Positions 1 to 7,952 of a stretch of DNA of 31,144 nt are shown here, piece by piece. Each line of letters starts with the position of its first letter. Within the stretch, counting starts at the first letter, position 1. Under the pieces are notes generated by a model. The model saw nothing but the letters and a program-made list of their open reading frames with translations. It did not search any database and had not been told where the DNA came from. The stretch is from a virus. The position numbers were made by a program, and so were the translations under genes. The stretch is taken from positions 1 to 31,144 of the IMG/VR virus record IMGVR_UViG_3300047557_000342, one strand, 5' to 3'.

Positions 1-1
1 C

Positions 2-982
2 TTGACGGTTGCTTCGCAGAAGCACATCGGCGTCAACTTTACGACCGCCGAAATGACGATGCAGTTGGACGACTTTGCCGAGCGCGTGCTGAAGCCGCGT
101 ATCAGCCAGTTGGCCTCTAGCATTGACGCTGACGTTGCCAACTCGTTCAACAACATTTACCAGTCGGTTGGTACTCCGGGCACGACTCCGGGCACTTCGC
201 TCGTTCTGTTGCAGGCGCAGCAGAAGTTGAACGAAGCCGCCGCTGGTATGTCGCCCCGCTACGCCACCGTGAACCCGGCTGCTAACGCCGCGCTTGTGGA
301 AGGCATGAAGGGCTTGTTCAACCCGGTGTCGACGATCAGCAAGCAGTTTAAGAGCGGCTTGATGGGCGAAGGCATCCTCGGTTATGACGAACTTGCCATG
401 TCGCAGTCGATCAAGCAGTTTACGACCGGCAGCCGCACGGGCACCATCACGGTGAACGGCACGGTTTCGGCGCAGGGTCAATCGACCATTACGCTAAACG
501 GCACTACGGGCAACACGCTCAAGAAGGGCGATGTGTTCACGATTGCTAACGTGTACTCGGTCAACCCGCAGACCCGCGAATCGACTGGCTCGCTCCAGCA
601 GTTCGTGGTCACTGAGGACATCACTGCCGCTGCCAGCGCGTTTACCAACGTGAAGATTGCTCCGGCCATCTACACGTCGAGCGTTGCTCTGGCGACTGTG
701 GATTCGTTCCCGCAGAACGGTGCTGCTGTGACGTTCTTGGGTGGCGCTTCGACGCAGTACCCGCAGAACCTCGTGTACCACCGCGACGCGATTGCGTTTG
801 CCACGGCCGACCTCCTGCTCCCGCAGGGCGTTGACATGGCTTCGCGTCAGGTCCACAACGGTATCTCCATGCGCGTTGTCCGTCAGTACGACATCAACAA
901 CGACCGTATGCCGTGCCGTATCGACGTGCTGTATGGCTACTCGGTGATTCGTCCGCAGATGGCCGTGCGCCTCTGGGGCTAA
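2..982 (+). CDS. P22-type major coat protein (5' truncated by window edge)
   Basis: Major capsid protein that forms the icosahedral shell. 326 residues are visible and the reading frame is open to the left edge, so the TTG at base 2 is unlikely to be the true start; P22 gp5 is about 430 residues, so roughly 100 are missing. The family call rests on overall resemblance to P22 coat proteins, for example the early ADVANSFNNIYQSVGTPGTTPG segment and the C-terminal run RIDVLYGYSVIRPQMAVRLWG seen in shorter form at the very end (VRLWG). The middle (about residues 145-260) is beta-rich and would correspond to the inserted domain. Its position directly before small decoration-like proteins and the gp4/gp10 neck genes supports the call. 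The scaffold gene expected just upstream is not in the window. Confidence 0.9.
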   Translation: MTVASQKHIGVNFTTAEMTMQLDDFAERVLKPRISQLASSIDADVANSFNNIYQSVGTPGTTPGTSLVLLQAQQKLNEAAAGMSPRYATVNPAANAALVEGMKGLFNPVSTISKQFKSGLMGEGILGYDELAMSQSIKQFTTGSRTGTITVNGTVSAQGQSTITLNGTTGNTLKKGDVFTIANVYSVNPQTRESTGSLQQFVVTEDITAAASAFTNVKIAPAIYTSSVALATVDSFPQNGAAVTFLGGASTQYPQNLVYHRDAIAFATADLLLPQGVDMASRQVHNGISMRVVRQYDINNDRMPCRIDVLYGYSVIRPQMAVRLWG

Positions 983-1012
983 CTCTTAACCTTATTCACG
1001 GAGTAATACAAA

Positions 1013-1411
1013 ATGGCACTTCCTAATGGCGCTGGTGGTTATCAAGTTACAGACGGTAATGTCGGCGAGCCGCTGCTGTTCGTGCAGGGCGCTCCTACGG
1101 CGTTGACCGCTGCTGCAACGGTAACTGCTGCTCAGTTGGCTAATGGTCTCTTCACGTTTGACGGTACGGCGGGCAACATGACGCTGCCGACCGTTGCTGA
1201 CCTTGAAGCCTATGTCTCGGCTGCCTCTAAGGTGGACGCGGCGTTTGACTTCTTTGTTGTCAACATCGACGGTGGCACGGATGACGTGACCGTTGCGATT
1301 GGCACGGGCTGGACGCTGGTTGGCGCTGGTCAGGTCGACAACGGTACGTCGGGTCACTTCCGCGCTCGTAAGACGGGCGACGGTGCGTGGACCTGCTACC
1401 GCATTTCGTAA
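1013..1411 (+). CDS. Small beta-rich structural protein, possible head decoration protein
   Basis: 132 residues, rich in Ala, Gly, Thr and Val, with no signal peptide or membrane segment. A Shine-Dalgarno GGAG at about 1000-1003 precedes the ATG. The C-terminal half (about residues 85-132) reads as alternating beta strands ending in a TCYRIS tail, a style shared by the neighbouring small proteins (1467-1937 and the C-terminal domains of the fibres). Position directly behind coat is where phage head-decoration or fibre-like accessory proteins are commonly found. The function is inferred from position and composition only; no specific family is recognised. Confidence 0.7.
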   Translation: MALPNGAGGYQVTDGNVGEPLLFVQGAPTALTAAATVTAAQLANGLFTFDGTAGNMTLPTVADLEAYVSAASKVDAAFDFFVVNIDGGTDDVTVAIGTGWTLVGAGQVDNGTSGHFRARKTGDGAWTCYRIS

Positions 1412-1419
1412 TGGCAATG

Positions 1420-1445
1420 CCTCCGGCGGGGAAACTTGCCGGGGG
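1420..1445 (+). other. RNA hairpin between structural genes
   Basis: The arms CCTCCGGC (1420-1427) and GCCGGGGG (1438-1445) pair over 8 bp with one U-G wobble and a 10-nt loop. No T-run follows, so this is not a standard intrinsic terminator. It may modulate transcript decay or partial termination between the abundant coat-region message and the genes downstream. Confidence 0.45.
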
Positions 1446-1466
1446 CTAACCTGAAGGGGTATTGAT

Positions 1467-1937
1467 ATGCCTAATACACAGGCTGTTGGTGTTGCATACG
1501 CCGACCCGGAGTTTCAGAGCGTAAACGTCACTGGTGCCGTCACGGCAGCCAGTGCGTCCGTTTCTGGCGCTCTATCGGCGGGCAGCGTGTCGTCGGCTTC
1601 GGTCACGGCAAGCGGCAATTTGTTTATAAAGTCGGCTACGGTAGCAGCAGCAGGCAGCAACCAAGGTACGGCGGCGGCTGTTGCGGGCGGTTTTACGCTT
1701 GTGACGGGTGCTGACGCTGCCAAGGGCGTTGTCCTTCCGGCGGCTGCGGCTGGCTTGGTTGTGATTATCAAGAACGCCGATGCGGCGAACGCGGTGCTGA
1801 AGGTCTATCCGGCCTCTGGCGATGCGATCAACGCGCTGGCTGCAAATGCTTCTTACGACATGGCGGCAAAGACCTCGATGCTGCTCGTGGCGTATGACGC
1901 AACGACTTGGTACACGGTGCCGTTGCTGGCTTCGTAA
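1467..1937 (+). CDS. Ala/Ser-rich beta structural protein
   Basis: 156 residues. The N-terminal third carries repeated valine-alternating strands built from VTGAVTAAS-, VSGALSAGS- and VTASGN-like units (about residues 20-50), typical of trimeric fibre or decoration stalks. The C-terminal two thirds (about residues 60-156) form a beta domain with a GFTLVTGAD...GVVLPAAAAGLVVIIKN pattern (quoted in part) that resembles C-terminal domains of many phage fibre proteins. An AAGGGG at 1454-1459 and the ATG at 1467 give the start. It is probably a virion surface protein. Exact role is unknown. Confidence 0.7.
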   Translation: MPNTQAVGVAYADPEFQSVNVTGAVTAASASVSGALSAGSVSSASVTASGNLFIKSATVAAAGSNQGTAAAVAGGFTLVTGADAAKGVVLPAAAAGLVVIIKNADAANAVLKVYPASGDAINALAANASYDMAAKTSMLLVAYDATTWYTVPLLAS

Positions 1938-1938
1938 T

Positions 1939-2142
1939 ATGCCGAATATCTACCTTCGCCACCCCAAGCACGGGGAAAAAGTAGCAATCTCGGTGCTTGA
2001 AGCGCGGGAAGATATGGAGCATGGGTGGGAGGAATTTGACCCCTCTGACCCGGATGATTCAGAATCCCCGGTGTCGGCAGACTTGTCGGCATCGGGGAAT
2101 TCTGATAACGCATTAAGGGCGCGACGACGACGCCGGGAGTAA
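1939..2142 (+). CDS. Small acidic protein with Arg-rich tail, unknown function
   Basis: 67 residues beginning MPNIYLRHPKHGEKVAIS. The ATG at 1939 lies one base after the TAA of the preceding gene. The first 35 residues form a compact globular part, followed by an acidic linker (FDPSDPDDSES) and a very basic C-terminus (RARRRRRE). Similar short proteins with a YLRHPxHGxKVA-like opening sit between coat and neck genes in other P22-like phages, as far as I can judge from memory. Tight spacing to both neighbours (1 and 3 nt) supports a real gene. Function is not known. Confidence 0.65.
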   Translation: MPNIYLRHPKHGEKVAISVLEAREDMEHGWEEFDPSDPDDSESPVSADLSASGNSDNALRARRRRRE

Positions 2143-2145
2143 TAC

Positions 2146-2859
2146 ATGGCAACCACCGCTGCTGACCAGATCAACGGTGCGCTGCGTCTGATCGGGCAAT
2201 TGGCAGAAGGTGAAGTGCCTTCGGCAGCCACGTCTCAAGACGCATTAACTGCCCTAAACCAGATGATTGACTCGTGGAATACCGAGCGATTGTCTGTTTT
2301 CTCTACTCAAGACCAAGTTTATAACTGGCAGCCCAACGTGCGATTTATCACGATGGGACCGACCGGTACGTTTGTAGCCGAGCGTCCGATCCTGATGGAC
2401 GACGCTACTTATTTCCGTGACGCCTCGACCAACGTGTCGTATGGCATCCGACTGATCAATAACGAGCAATACAACAACATTGCCGTTAAGACCGTAACGT
2501 CCACGTATCCACAGTTGATGTGGGTCAACATGACCTACCCAGACGTGGAGATTTATATTTATCCGGTGCCCACTCGGGTGCTGGAGTTCCACTTTGTGTC
2601 GGTGCGCCCGCTGACTCAGCCTGCCGCGCTCAATACGGTACTAGCGTTCCCGCCGGGATATCTGCGTGCGTTCCGCTACAACTTGGCTTGCGAACTGGCT
2701 GCCGAGTTTGGCGTGGAGCCGTCGCCGCAGGTACAGCGCATTGCCATGTACAGCAAGCGCAACTTGAAGCGCATCAACAACCCGGATGATTTGATGGCAA
2801 TGCCAGCGGCCCTGATGGTCAATCGTCCGCGCTTTAACATCTTCACGGGCAACTTCTAA
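2146..2859 (+). CDS. P22 gp4-like head-to-tail adaptor (tail accessory factor)
   Basis: 237 residues, longer than P22 gp4 (166). In P22 gp4 binds the portal ring after packaging and forms the first adaptor of the neck; gp4 is also reported to have muralytic activity. The N-terminal helical region (TAADQINGALRLIGQLAEGE, then QDALTALNQMIDSWNTE, residues about 4-50) is the hallmark of this adaptor family. A beta region follows (about 60-150), then a helical C-terminus with RAFRYNLACELAAEFG (about 178-193). The stop codon overlaps the ATG of the gp10-like gene by one base, matching the gp4-gp10 order in P22. Confidence 0.88.
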   Translation: MATTAADQINGALRLIGQLAEGEVPSAATSQDALTALNQMIDSWNTERLSVFSTQDQVYNWQPNVRFITMGPTGTFVAERPILMDDATYFRDASTNVSYGIRLINNEQYNNIAVKTVTSTYPQLMWVNMTYPDVEIYIYPVPTRVLEFHFVSVRPLTQPAALNTVLAFPPGYLRAFRYNLACELAAEFGVEPSPQVQRIAMYSKRNLKRINNPDDLMAMPAALMVNRPRFNIFTGNF

Positions 2860-4583
2860 TGAAGACGCCGATCCTCGGGTCGTCGTACGTCATCCGGTCG
2901 GTCAACGCTGCCGACAACCGGATGGTCAATCTTTACCCAGAAGTGGTGCCGGAGGGTGGAAAAGAGCCTGCGTATCTTCAGCGTTGCCCTGGATTGGCCT
3001 TAAAGACCACAGTTGGAAGTGGGCCTATTCGTGGGTTGTGGGAACACAAGAACTTTCTGTACGTTGTATCTGATAGTGAGTTTTATCGGGTCGGGCCTGA
3101 TTACATCCCCACCAAAATTGGCGATGTAACCGGCACTGGCCCGGTATCCATGACCGATAACGGAACGCAGATATTTATTGCCTGCAATCCTGACGGGTTT
3201 ATTTACAACACGGATACGTTGCAGTTTGCCCAAATTACTGACCCGGACTTTCCGGGTGCTGTGACGGTGGGCTACCTTGACGGCTACTTTGTGTTTAACG
3301 AACCGAACTCGCAAAGAGTATGGGTCACGAGCCTATTGGATGGCTTGTCAATTGACCCCTTGGATTTTGCGAGCGCGGAGGGTTCACCAGACGGGCTAGT
3401 CTCTCTGATCATTGACCACCGAGAAGCGTGGCTGTTTGGCACAAACTCGGTGGAGGTCTGGTACAACTCGGGCGACCCCGACTTCCCCCTCACCCGCATC
3501 CAAGGCGCTTACAACGAGATTGGTTGTATTGCCCCCTACTCGGTCGCCAAGATGGATAACTCTGTCTTTTGGCTTGGCGCAGACCCTCGCGGTCGGGGTA
3601 TCGTCTATCGAGCAAACGGCTATACCGGCGTTCGCATCTCTACGCACGCCGTAGAGTTCGCCATCCAGAACTATGCCAATCTGTCTGATGCGGTAGGTTA
3701 CACCTACCAGCAGGACGGCCATACGTTCTATGTGCTGAACTTCACCGACGCTGATACGACGTGGGTATTTGACGCTGCCACGGGCGCTTGGCACGAGCGC
3801 GCCTCTTATCGCAACGGCAAGTTTAAGCGCCATCGTGGAAACGCTTATGCGCGATTTAACGGCGATCTTATCGTAGGCGATTATCAGAACGGCAAGTTAT
3901 ATAAGTTTGACTTGGACGTATATGAAGATGACGGCCAAATTCAAAAATGGCTGCGTCGTTGGCGTGCCCTGCCTCCGGGTGCGAATGACCTAAAGCGCAC
4001 CGCCCATCACTCGCTTCAGATTGACTGCGAGACTGGCGTTGGACTTAGTGGCCTAGACTTTTTTGATCCTACGGCAGAAATCACAACGGAAAGCCCAACA
4101 ACCACAGGTGATCTGTTGTTGGAAGATGGTGGCTTTTTGTTGTTAGAAGATGGCAGTTTGGTGCAACAAGAAGCATTGTCGCCTGCGCCGGGTTTAGGCA
4201 CGCCGATAAACACCGAAACTGGTTCGCCAGAACTTGCTGCTAACTTGGGCACTAACGTGCCACAAGACATCAATACGCAAAATGACTTGTATACGCTTGG
4301 CGTGCTTGAAGACCCAGGTTTGACGTTGGTCGTAGACACGCCGACTGTTGTGGGCGCTAACCCGCAGTTGATGCTGCGTTGGTCAGATGACGGCGGTCAC
4401 ACTTGGAACGGCGAGCGCACAACCTCAATGGGGCGCATCGGCCAATACGGCACTCGCGCTATCTTCCGTCGCCTTGGCATGACGCTAAAACTCCGCGACC
4501 GCGTATATGAAGTCAGCGGCACCGATCCGGTCAAGGTCGCCATCATGGGCGCCGAACTACAAATTAGCCCGACGGCATCGTAA
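2859..4583 (+). CDS. P22 gp10-like packaged-DNA stabilisation (tail hub) protein
   Basis: 574 residues against 472 for P22 gp10, a beta-propeller-like hub that plugs the neck beneath gp4. The N-terminus (PILGSSYVIRSVNAADNRMV, then NLYPEVVPEGGKEPAYL) is typical of the family: a short tail-binding segment followed by blades rich in Gly, Tyr and Trp (residues about 50-380). An extra segment at about 390-480 is not expected from P22; it is Thr/Pro-rich and contains two copies of an LLLEDGxx octapeptide (residues 419-434). The C-terminus (about 500-574) returns to the family pattern with LRWSDDGGHTWNGE. It starts inside the preceding TAA (TAATG coupling) and ends in the same way on the next gene. 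Confidence 0.88.
   Translation: MKTPILGSSYVIRSVNAADNRMVNLYPEVVPEGGKEPAYLQRCPGLALKTTVGSGPIRGLWEHKNFLYVVSDSEFYRVGPDYIPTKIGDVTGTGPVSMTDNGTQIFIACNPDGFIYNTDTLQFAQITDPDFPGAVTVGYLDGYFVFNEPNSQRVWVTSLLDGLSIDPLDFASAEGSPDGLVSLIIDHREAWLFGTNSVEVWYNSGDPDFPLTRIQGAYNEIGCIAPYSVAKMDNSVFWLGADPRGRGIVYRANGYTGVRISTHAVEFAIQNYANLSDAVGYTYQQDGHTFYVLNFTDADTTWVFDAATGAWHERASYRNGKFKRHRGNAYARFNGDLIVGDYQNGKLYKFDLDVYEDDGQIQKWLRRWRALPPGANDLKRTAHHSLQIDCETGVGLSGLDFFDPTAEITTESPTTTGDLLLEDGGFLLLEDGSLVQQEALSPAPGLGTPINTETGSPELAANLGTNVPQDINTQNDLYTLGVLEDPGLTLVVDTPTVVGANPQLMLRWSDDGGHTWNGERTTSMGRIGQYGTRAIFRRLGMTLKLRDRVYEVSGTDPVKVAIMGAELQISPTAS
4113..4160 (+). repeat. Tandem LLLEDG octapeptide repeat within the gp10-like gene
   Basis: Two adjacent 24-nt units encode LLLEDGGF and LLLEDGSL (residues 419-426 and 427-434). 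The same kind of unit occurs in the unrelated 56-residue protein at 30081-30251. See the corresponding finding. Confidence 0.8.
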
Positions 4584-5290
4584 TGGCACAGAACATCACG
4601 CAAATCCCTGCCCCGCGTGTTCCGTTCCTTGATGAGCGGACGGGTCTTATTTCGCGTGAATGGTTCCGCTTTCTTAACAATCAGTACCAACTGACTGGTG
4701 GCGGCACGACCGCTACCACGTTGGCTGACCTTGAGATTACGCCGTCGTTAGCCGCTAACGTTGAGGACGAAGTGGCGGTGCTGCGTACTCAAGTTGACGA
4801 TCTGCAAAAAGGGCCGCCTCGATTTGAGCCAGGGTTAGTTAATTACGGATCGTTCTTTTCCACGCAAACGCAAGCCGCGACCGTCATCAATACGGCAACG
4901 GCAATTACCTATAACAACGCTGACCCTGCGTATGGCGTGTATCGTGATCCGGGCGACAGCAGCAAGATTAAAGTAAGCCGCCCTGCCATCTACAACGTGC
5001 AATTTTCTATCCAAGTAGACAAAACTTCAGGTGGAACGGGTCAGTTTTACATTTGGCCTGCCATCAACGGCACGGCTGTGCCTAACTCAGCGTCGTTGGT
5101 TCAAATCCAAGGCAACAACGCGGAAATCTTTTCTGCGGCTAACTTCTTTTTGCCGTTGTCTAACGGTGATTACTTTCAGTTGTATTTTTCAGTTAGTGAC
5201 TTGAGCGTACAGTTGCAACACTTTGCTGCTGTTGCGCCCGTCCCAGCCATACCTTCTATCATTTTGACTGTTATGCAGGTGTACGTATGA
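4583..5290 (+). CDS. Tail protein, possible tail-needle analogue with distal beta knob
   Basis: 235 residues, close to the 233 of P22 gp26, and in the gp26 position right after gp10. Unlike gp26 it is not mostly coiled coil. It has an N-terminal segment (residues about 8-34, RVPFLDERTGLISREWFRFL) found in many phage tail proteins, a Gly/Thr linker, a short predicted coiled coil (about 55-75, VEDEVAVLRTQVDDLQK), then a beta-rich C-terminal domain of about 150 residues that reads like a jelly-roll or C1q/TNF-type knob. Needle function is an inference from position and architecture; a fibre or fibre adaptor is equally possible. Confidence 0.6.
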   Translation: MAQNITQIPAPRVPFLDERTGLISREWFRFLNNQYQLTGGGTTATTLADLEITPSLAANVEDEVAVLRTQVDDLQKGPPRFEPGLVNYGSFFSTQTQAATVINTATAITYNNADPAYGVYRDPGDSSKIKVSRPAIYNVQFSIQVDKTSGGTGQFYIWPAINGTAVPNSASLVQIQGNNAEIFSAANFFLPLSNGDYFQLYFSVSDLSVQLQHFAAVAPVPAIPSIILTVMQVYV

Positions 5291-6087
5291 CCGTTTACCT
5301 TTCAGCCTTTGCTGGCGCCGGAGCGCAGTTCTTCACCGACGACGGCCAAGTGCTGTCGGGCGGAAAGATCTACACCTATGCTGCTGGCACAACCTTGCCG
5401 CAAACAACTTACACATCGGTGTCGGGCGTTGATGCCAACCCAAATCCAATCATTTTGGACTCTGGTGGGCGCCTACCCGAAGACATGTGGTTGTCGCAGG
5501 GCGTGTTATATCGGTTTGTATTGGCTAACTCTGACGGAATTCAAATTGGCGAATACGACGACATTGGCGGCATCAACGACGTATCCACGCAGTCAATTGC
5601 TTGGTCAACGATTACGGGCACCCCGACCACGGTGGCTGGATACGGGATTACAAATGCGCTGACGACGACGGCAGCAGCGGCCACTTACGCCCCTCTTGCC
5701 TCGCCCACGTTTACCGGCACGCCGCTGATCCCTGACAACGACACGCCGAACGTAAACTTTGCCGTGGGCTATCGAGATGCGCCGCAGGTTAGCAAGACGG
5801 CTAACTACCAATTGGTGTTGGCGGATCGCGGCAAGTCCATTTTGATGAATGGCACGTCACTGACCCTAACCATCCCGGCTAACTCGGCTGTGGCGTTCCC
5901 GGTTGGCACGGTCATCATTATTGTTAACGTCAATACGACGGCGCTGTCGATTGCTATTACGACCGATACGTTGACGCTGGCTAACAGCACGACGACGGGC
6001 ACTCGTACGTTGGCGCGTAACGGCCTGGCGACTTGCGTCAAGATTGGCTCGACCTCGTGGCTGATTAGCGGAGCAGGATTGTCCTAA
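5287..6087 (+). CDS. Tail fibre protein
   Basis: 266 residues. Residues about 1-95 match the virion-binding head domain common to many phage fibres: AGAQFFTDDGQVLSGGKIYT, then NPNPIILDSGGRLPEDMWL, then VLYRFVLANSDG. A short stalk (about 100-150) includes the fibre repeat TYAPLASPTFTGT. Residues about 158-266 form a C-terminal beta domain that is clearly related to the C-terminus of the second fibre at 30255-30971. The ATG overlaps the previous stop in an ATGA arrangement, so it is probably translated by coupling. With no enzymatic domain it is likely a receptor-binding or connector fibre. Confidence 0.85.
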   Translation: MTVYLSAFAGAGAQFFTDDGQVLSGGKIYTYAAGTTLPQTTYTSVSGVDANPNPIILDSGGRLPEDMWLSQGVLYRFVLANSDGIQIGEYDDIGGINDVSTQSIAWSTITGTPTTVAGYGITNALTTTAAAATYAPLASPTFTGTPLIPDNDTPNVNFAVGYRDAPQVSKTANYQLVLADRGKSILMNGTSLTLTIPANSAVAFPVGTVIIIVNVNTTALSIAITTDTLTLANSTTTGTRTLARNGLATCVKIGSTSWLISGAGLS

Positions 6088-6740
6088 TGGGCGGCGCTAC
6101 CCTAGCAGCGGCGATTGCAGGCACGACCGGAGGTTCCGGTGGTGTCTTTGACTTTGACTCGGGGTCAGGGTCGGTATCTATTCCAGGCGGAGCCACAGGC
6201 GTCACCATCGAGGTGTGGGGCGCAGGCGGTGGTGGCGGCTACGGTACGGTAACAAACATCTTTGGCGAGTTTGCCTATGAGCCGCAAGAGAACCCCGGTG
6301 GCGGTGGTGGCGGTGGCGCCTACGTTAAGACGGTGCTGGTGTTAACCGGCCCGGATGCTGGTAAAACCATCCTGTACACTGTCGGCGCTGCTGGCGCAGG
6401 CGGTTCGTTTGGTGACGCAGTGGGCGGCGCAGGTGGTCAGTCAGTAGCCTATGCCGGAACGTATGCCCTACCCGAGATGATCGCTACGGGCGGCTTTGGC
6501 GGCTACGGTGGCATCGGTATCTACGGCAGCCAACAGGGTGCCGGTGGAACGGCCTCTGGCGGCAATACAAGCAACGACAACGGCAATGGCGGCGCTCCCT
6601 TTACCCAGACAGGCGCGGCGCCGAGATCGGGCGTAGGAAGCCTTACAGCGGGTGGTGGCGGAGATGGTGGCGACCCTGTGGAAGGCGGCGCTCCCGGCTT
6701 GCCTGGGGCTAATGGCCGCGTCCGAATAGTATTTACATAG
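6087..6740 (+). CDS. Glycine-rich fibre-tip (adhesin-like) protein
   Basis: 217 residues with about a third glycine. A short beta segment (residues about 30-48, SVSIPGGATGVTIEVWGAG) leads into polyglycine runs, with repeated GGxGG-type motifs to near the C-terminus, which ends NGRVRIVFT. This is the architecture of the glycine-rich domain found at phage fibre tips, in which long Gly loops form a polyglycine-II-like core and variable loops touch the receptor. It overlaps the fibre stop by one base. A second gene of the same kind sits at the right edge of the window after the second fibre. Confidence 0.78.
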   Translation: MGGATLAAAIAGTTGGSGGVFDFDSGSGSVSIPGGATGVTIEVWGAGGGGGYGTVTNIFGEFAYEPQENPGGGGGGGAYVKTVLVLTGPDAGKTILYTVGAAGAGGSFGDAVGGAGGQSVAYAGTYALPEMIATGGFGGYGGIGIYGSQQGAGGTASGGNTSNDNGNGGAPFTQTGAAPRSGVGSLTAGGGGDGGDPVEGGAPGLPGANGRVRIVFT

Positions 6741-6747
6741 GTGACAC

Positions 6748-7083
6748 ATGGCAGTTAACGTCAAAGTCCTGATCCCCGCAAAGATTGCGGAGAATACCCA
6801 GACAACTCAATACACAGCGACGAACGTGTCGGCCATTATCGACAAGTTCACGGCGACTAATTACAGCGCCTCTGCGGCTACTCTGTCGGTCAACCTCGTG
6901 ACCCAGTTTGACGCTGCGGGCAACCAAAACTTGATCATTAAGGCCAAAACCCTGCTGCCGAGCGAGACGTACACGTTCCCTGAATTGGTCGGCCATGTGC
7001 TGCAACCGGGCGGGTTTATCTCAACGCTGGCTGGCACGGCCTCGGCTATCAACATCCGGTCGTCGGGGCGAGAAGTCTCGTGA
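6748..7083 (+). CDS. Small structural protein of the tail-fibre cluster, unknown function
   Basis: 111 residues starting at an ATG with an AGGTGA Shine-Dalgarno at 6739-6744. The sequence is an alternating beta pattern with no signal peptide, membrane helix or catalytic motif; it contains TFPELVGHVLQPGGFISTLA near the end (about residues 75-95). Such proteins often sit between fibres and injection proteins. The last codons overlap the GTG of the cupin-SET gene by four bases, so the two are probably co-translated. Confidence 0.6.
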   Translation: MAVNVKVLIPAKIAENTQTTQYTATNVSAIIDKFTATNYSASAATLSVNLVTQFDAAGNQNLIIKAKTLLPSETYTFPELVGHVLQPGGFISTLAGTASAINIRSSGREVS

Positions 7084-7952
7084 CGGAACTGGCGACAATA
7101 GGCGCTCAAGCGTTGCAGTTGTTCGGCAGCCCAGAGGAAGCCGAAACCGCTATGCTGCCTATGCCACAAGTAGATTGCCCAGTGACGCACTACTTCGGGC
7201 CGGGAGTTGCTATTAGAGAGGTGTTCTTACCTGCTGGAACGTTGGCTGTGGGACACAAGCAAAAGCGTGAGCATCTGAACATTTTGCTGCGCGGCAAGGT
7301 AGTTATGTTGCACGACGACGGTACTTTGAGAACCGTATCGGCTCCGCTCATTTACACCAGCGCACCAGGCCGCAAAATCGGCTACGTTCTGGAAGATACG
7401 GTTTGGCAGAACATTTATTCTACTGACCTGAAAGATGCCGACGAAATTGAAGCCACGTTTATTGAAAAAAGCGAAACGTGGCAGCAGCATCAAATTGCAG
7501 ATTTAGCGCAACGGCAGTTTGGCCGCGCTGCTGATCGGCAGGACTTTCAATGCTTGCTATTAGAGTGTGGCATTTCTGCCGATGTTGTTGAGGCGCAGTC
7601 CGCCAACTTGGATGATCAAATCCATTTGGAGTGCGGAATTGTCCGCGTCCATGAATCGGAGATTCAAGGAAAGGGGTTATTTGTTACCGCCCCCGTTCCT
7701 GCCGGTCAGGTGATTATGCCCGCTCGAATTGATGGCAAACGCACCCAAGCCGGTCGTTATGTAAATCATTCGTTAACACCTAACTGCCGCATGGTGATGC
7801 GGGAAAACGGCGACATTGATTTGGTGGCGCTGGTAGACCTTGACGGATGTAAGGGCGGTAGCGTAGGGCAAGAAGTTACTATAGATTATCGGCAAACTTT
7901 GGCGCTATCTGGCGTCTATCTGCCGACGCAGGAGTTTGTATGTCAGCCATAG
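7080..7952 (+). CDS. Cupin and SET-domain fusion protein, putative protein lysine methyltransferase
   Basis: 290 residues. Residues about 35-135 look like a single cupin-type beta barrel: a GHKQKREHLNILLRGKV segment (58-74) resembles the cupin metal-binding motif with H59 and H65. Residues about 185-285 carry the three SET signatures: a GKGLF motif (197-201) in the usual N-terminal position, RYVNHSLTPNC (226-236, the NHS..PN knot motif) and GQEVTIDY (263-270, the GEEL.IDY-type motif with the active-site Tyr). SET proteins transfer methyl groups from S-adenosylmethionine to lysine. The start is GTG at 7080 overlapping the upstream TGA. It lies between fibre and ejection genes, so it is expressed late; the substrate could be a virion or host protein. 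Substrate and activity are inferred, not shown. Confidence 0.75.
   Translation: MTELATIGAQALQLFGSPEEAETAMLPMPQVDCPVTHYFGPGVAIREVFLPAGTLAVGHKQKREHLNILLRGKVVMLHDDGTLRTVSAPLIYTSAPGRKIGYVLEDTVWQNIYSTDLKDADEIEATFIEKSETWQQHQIADLAQRQFGRAADRQDFQCLLLECGISADVVEAQSANLDDQIHLECGIVRVHESEIQGKGLFVTAPVPAGQVIMPARIDGKRTQAGRYVNHSLTPNCRMVMRENGDIDLVALVDLDGCKGGSVGQEVTIDYRQTLALSGVYLPTQEFVCQP

Noticed and set aside
494-856. Minus-strand frame inside the coat gene
   Set aside because: Antisense shadow of a clearly coding frame, Arg/Ser/Val-rich in the manner of shadow frames.
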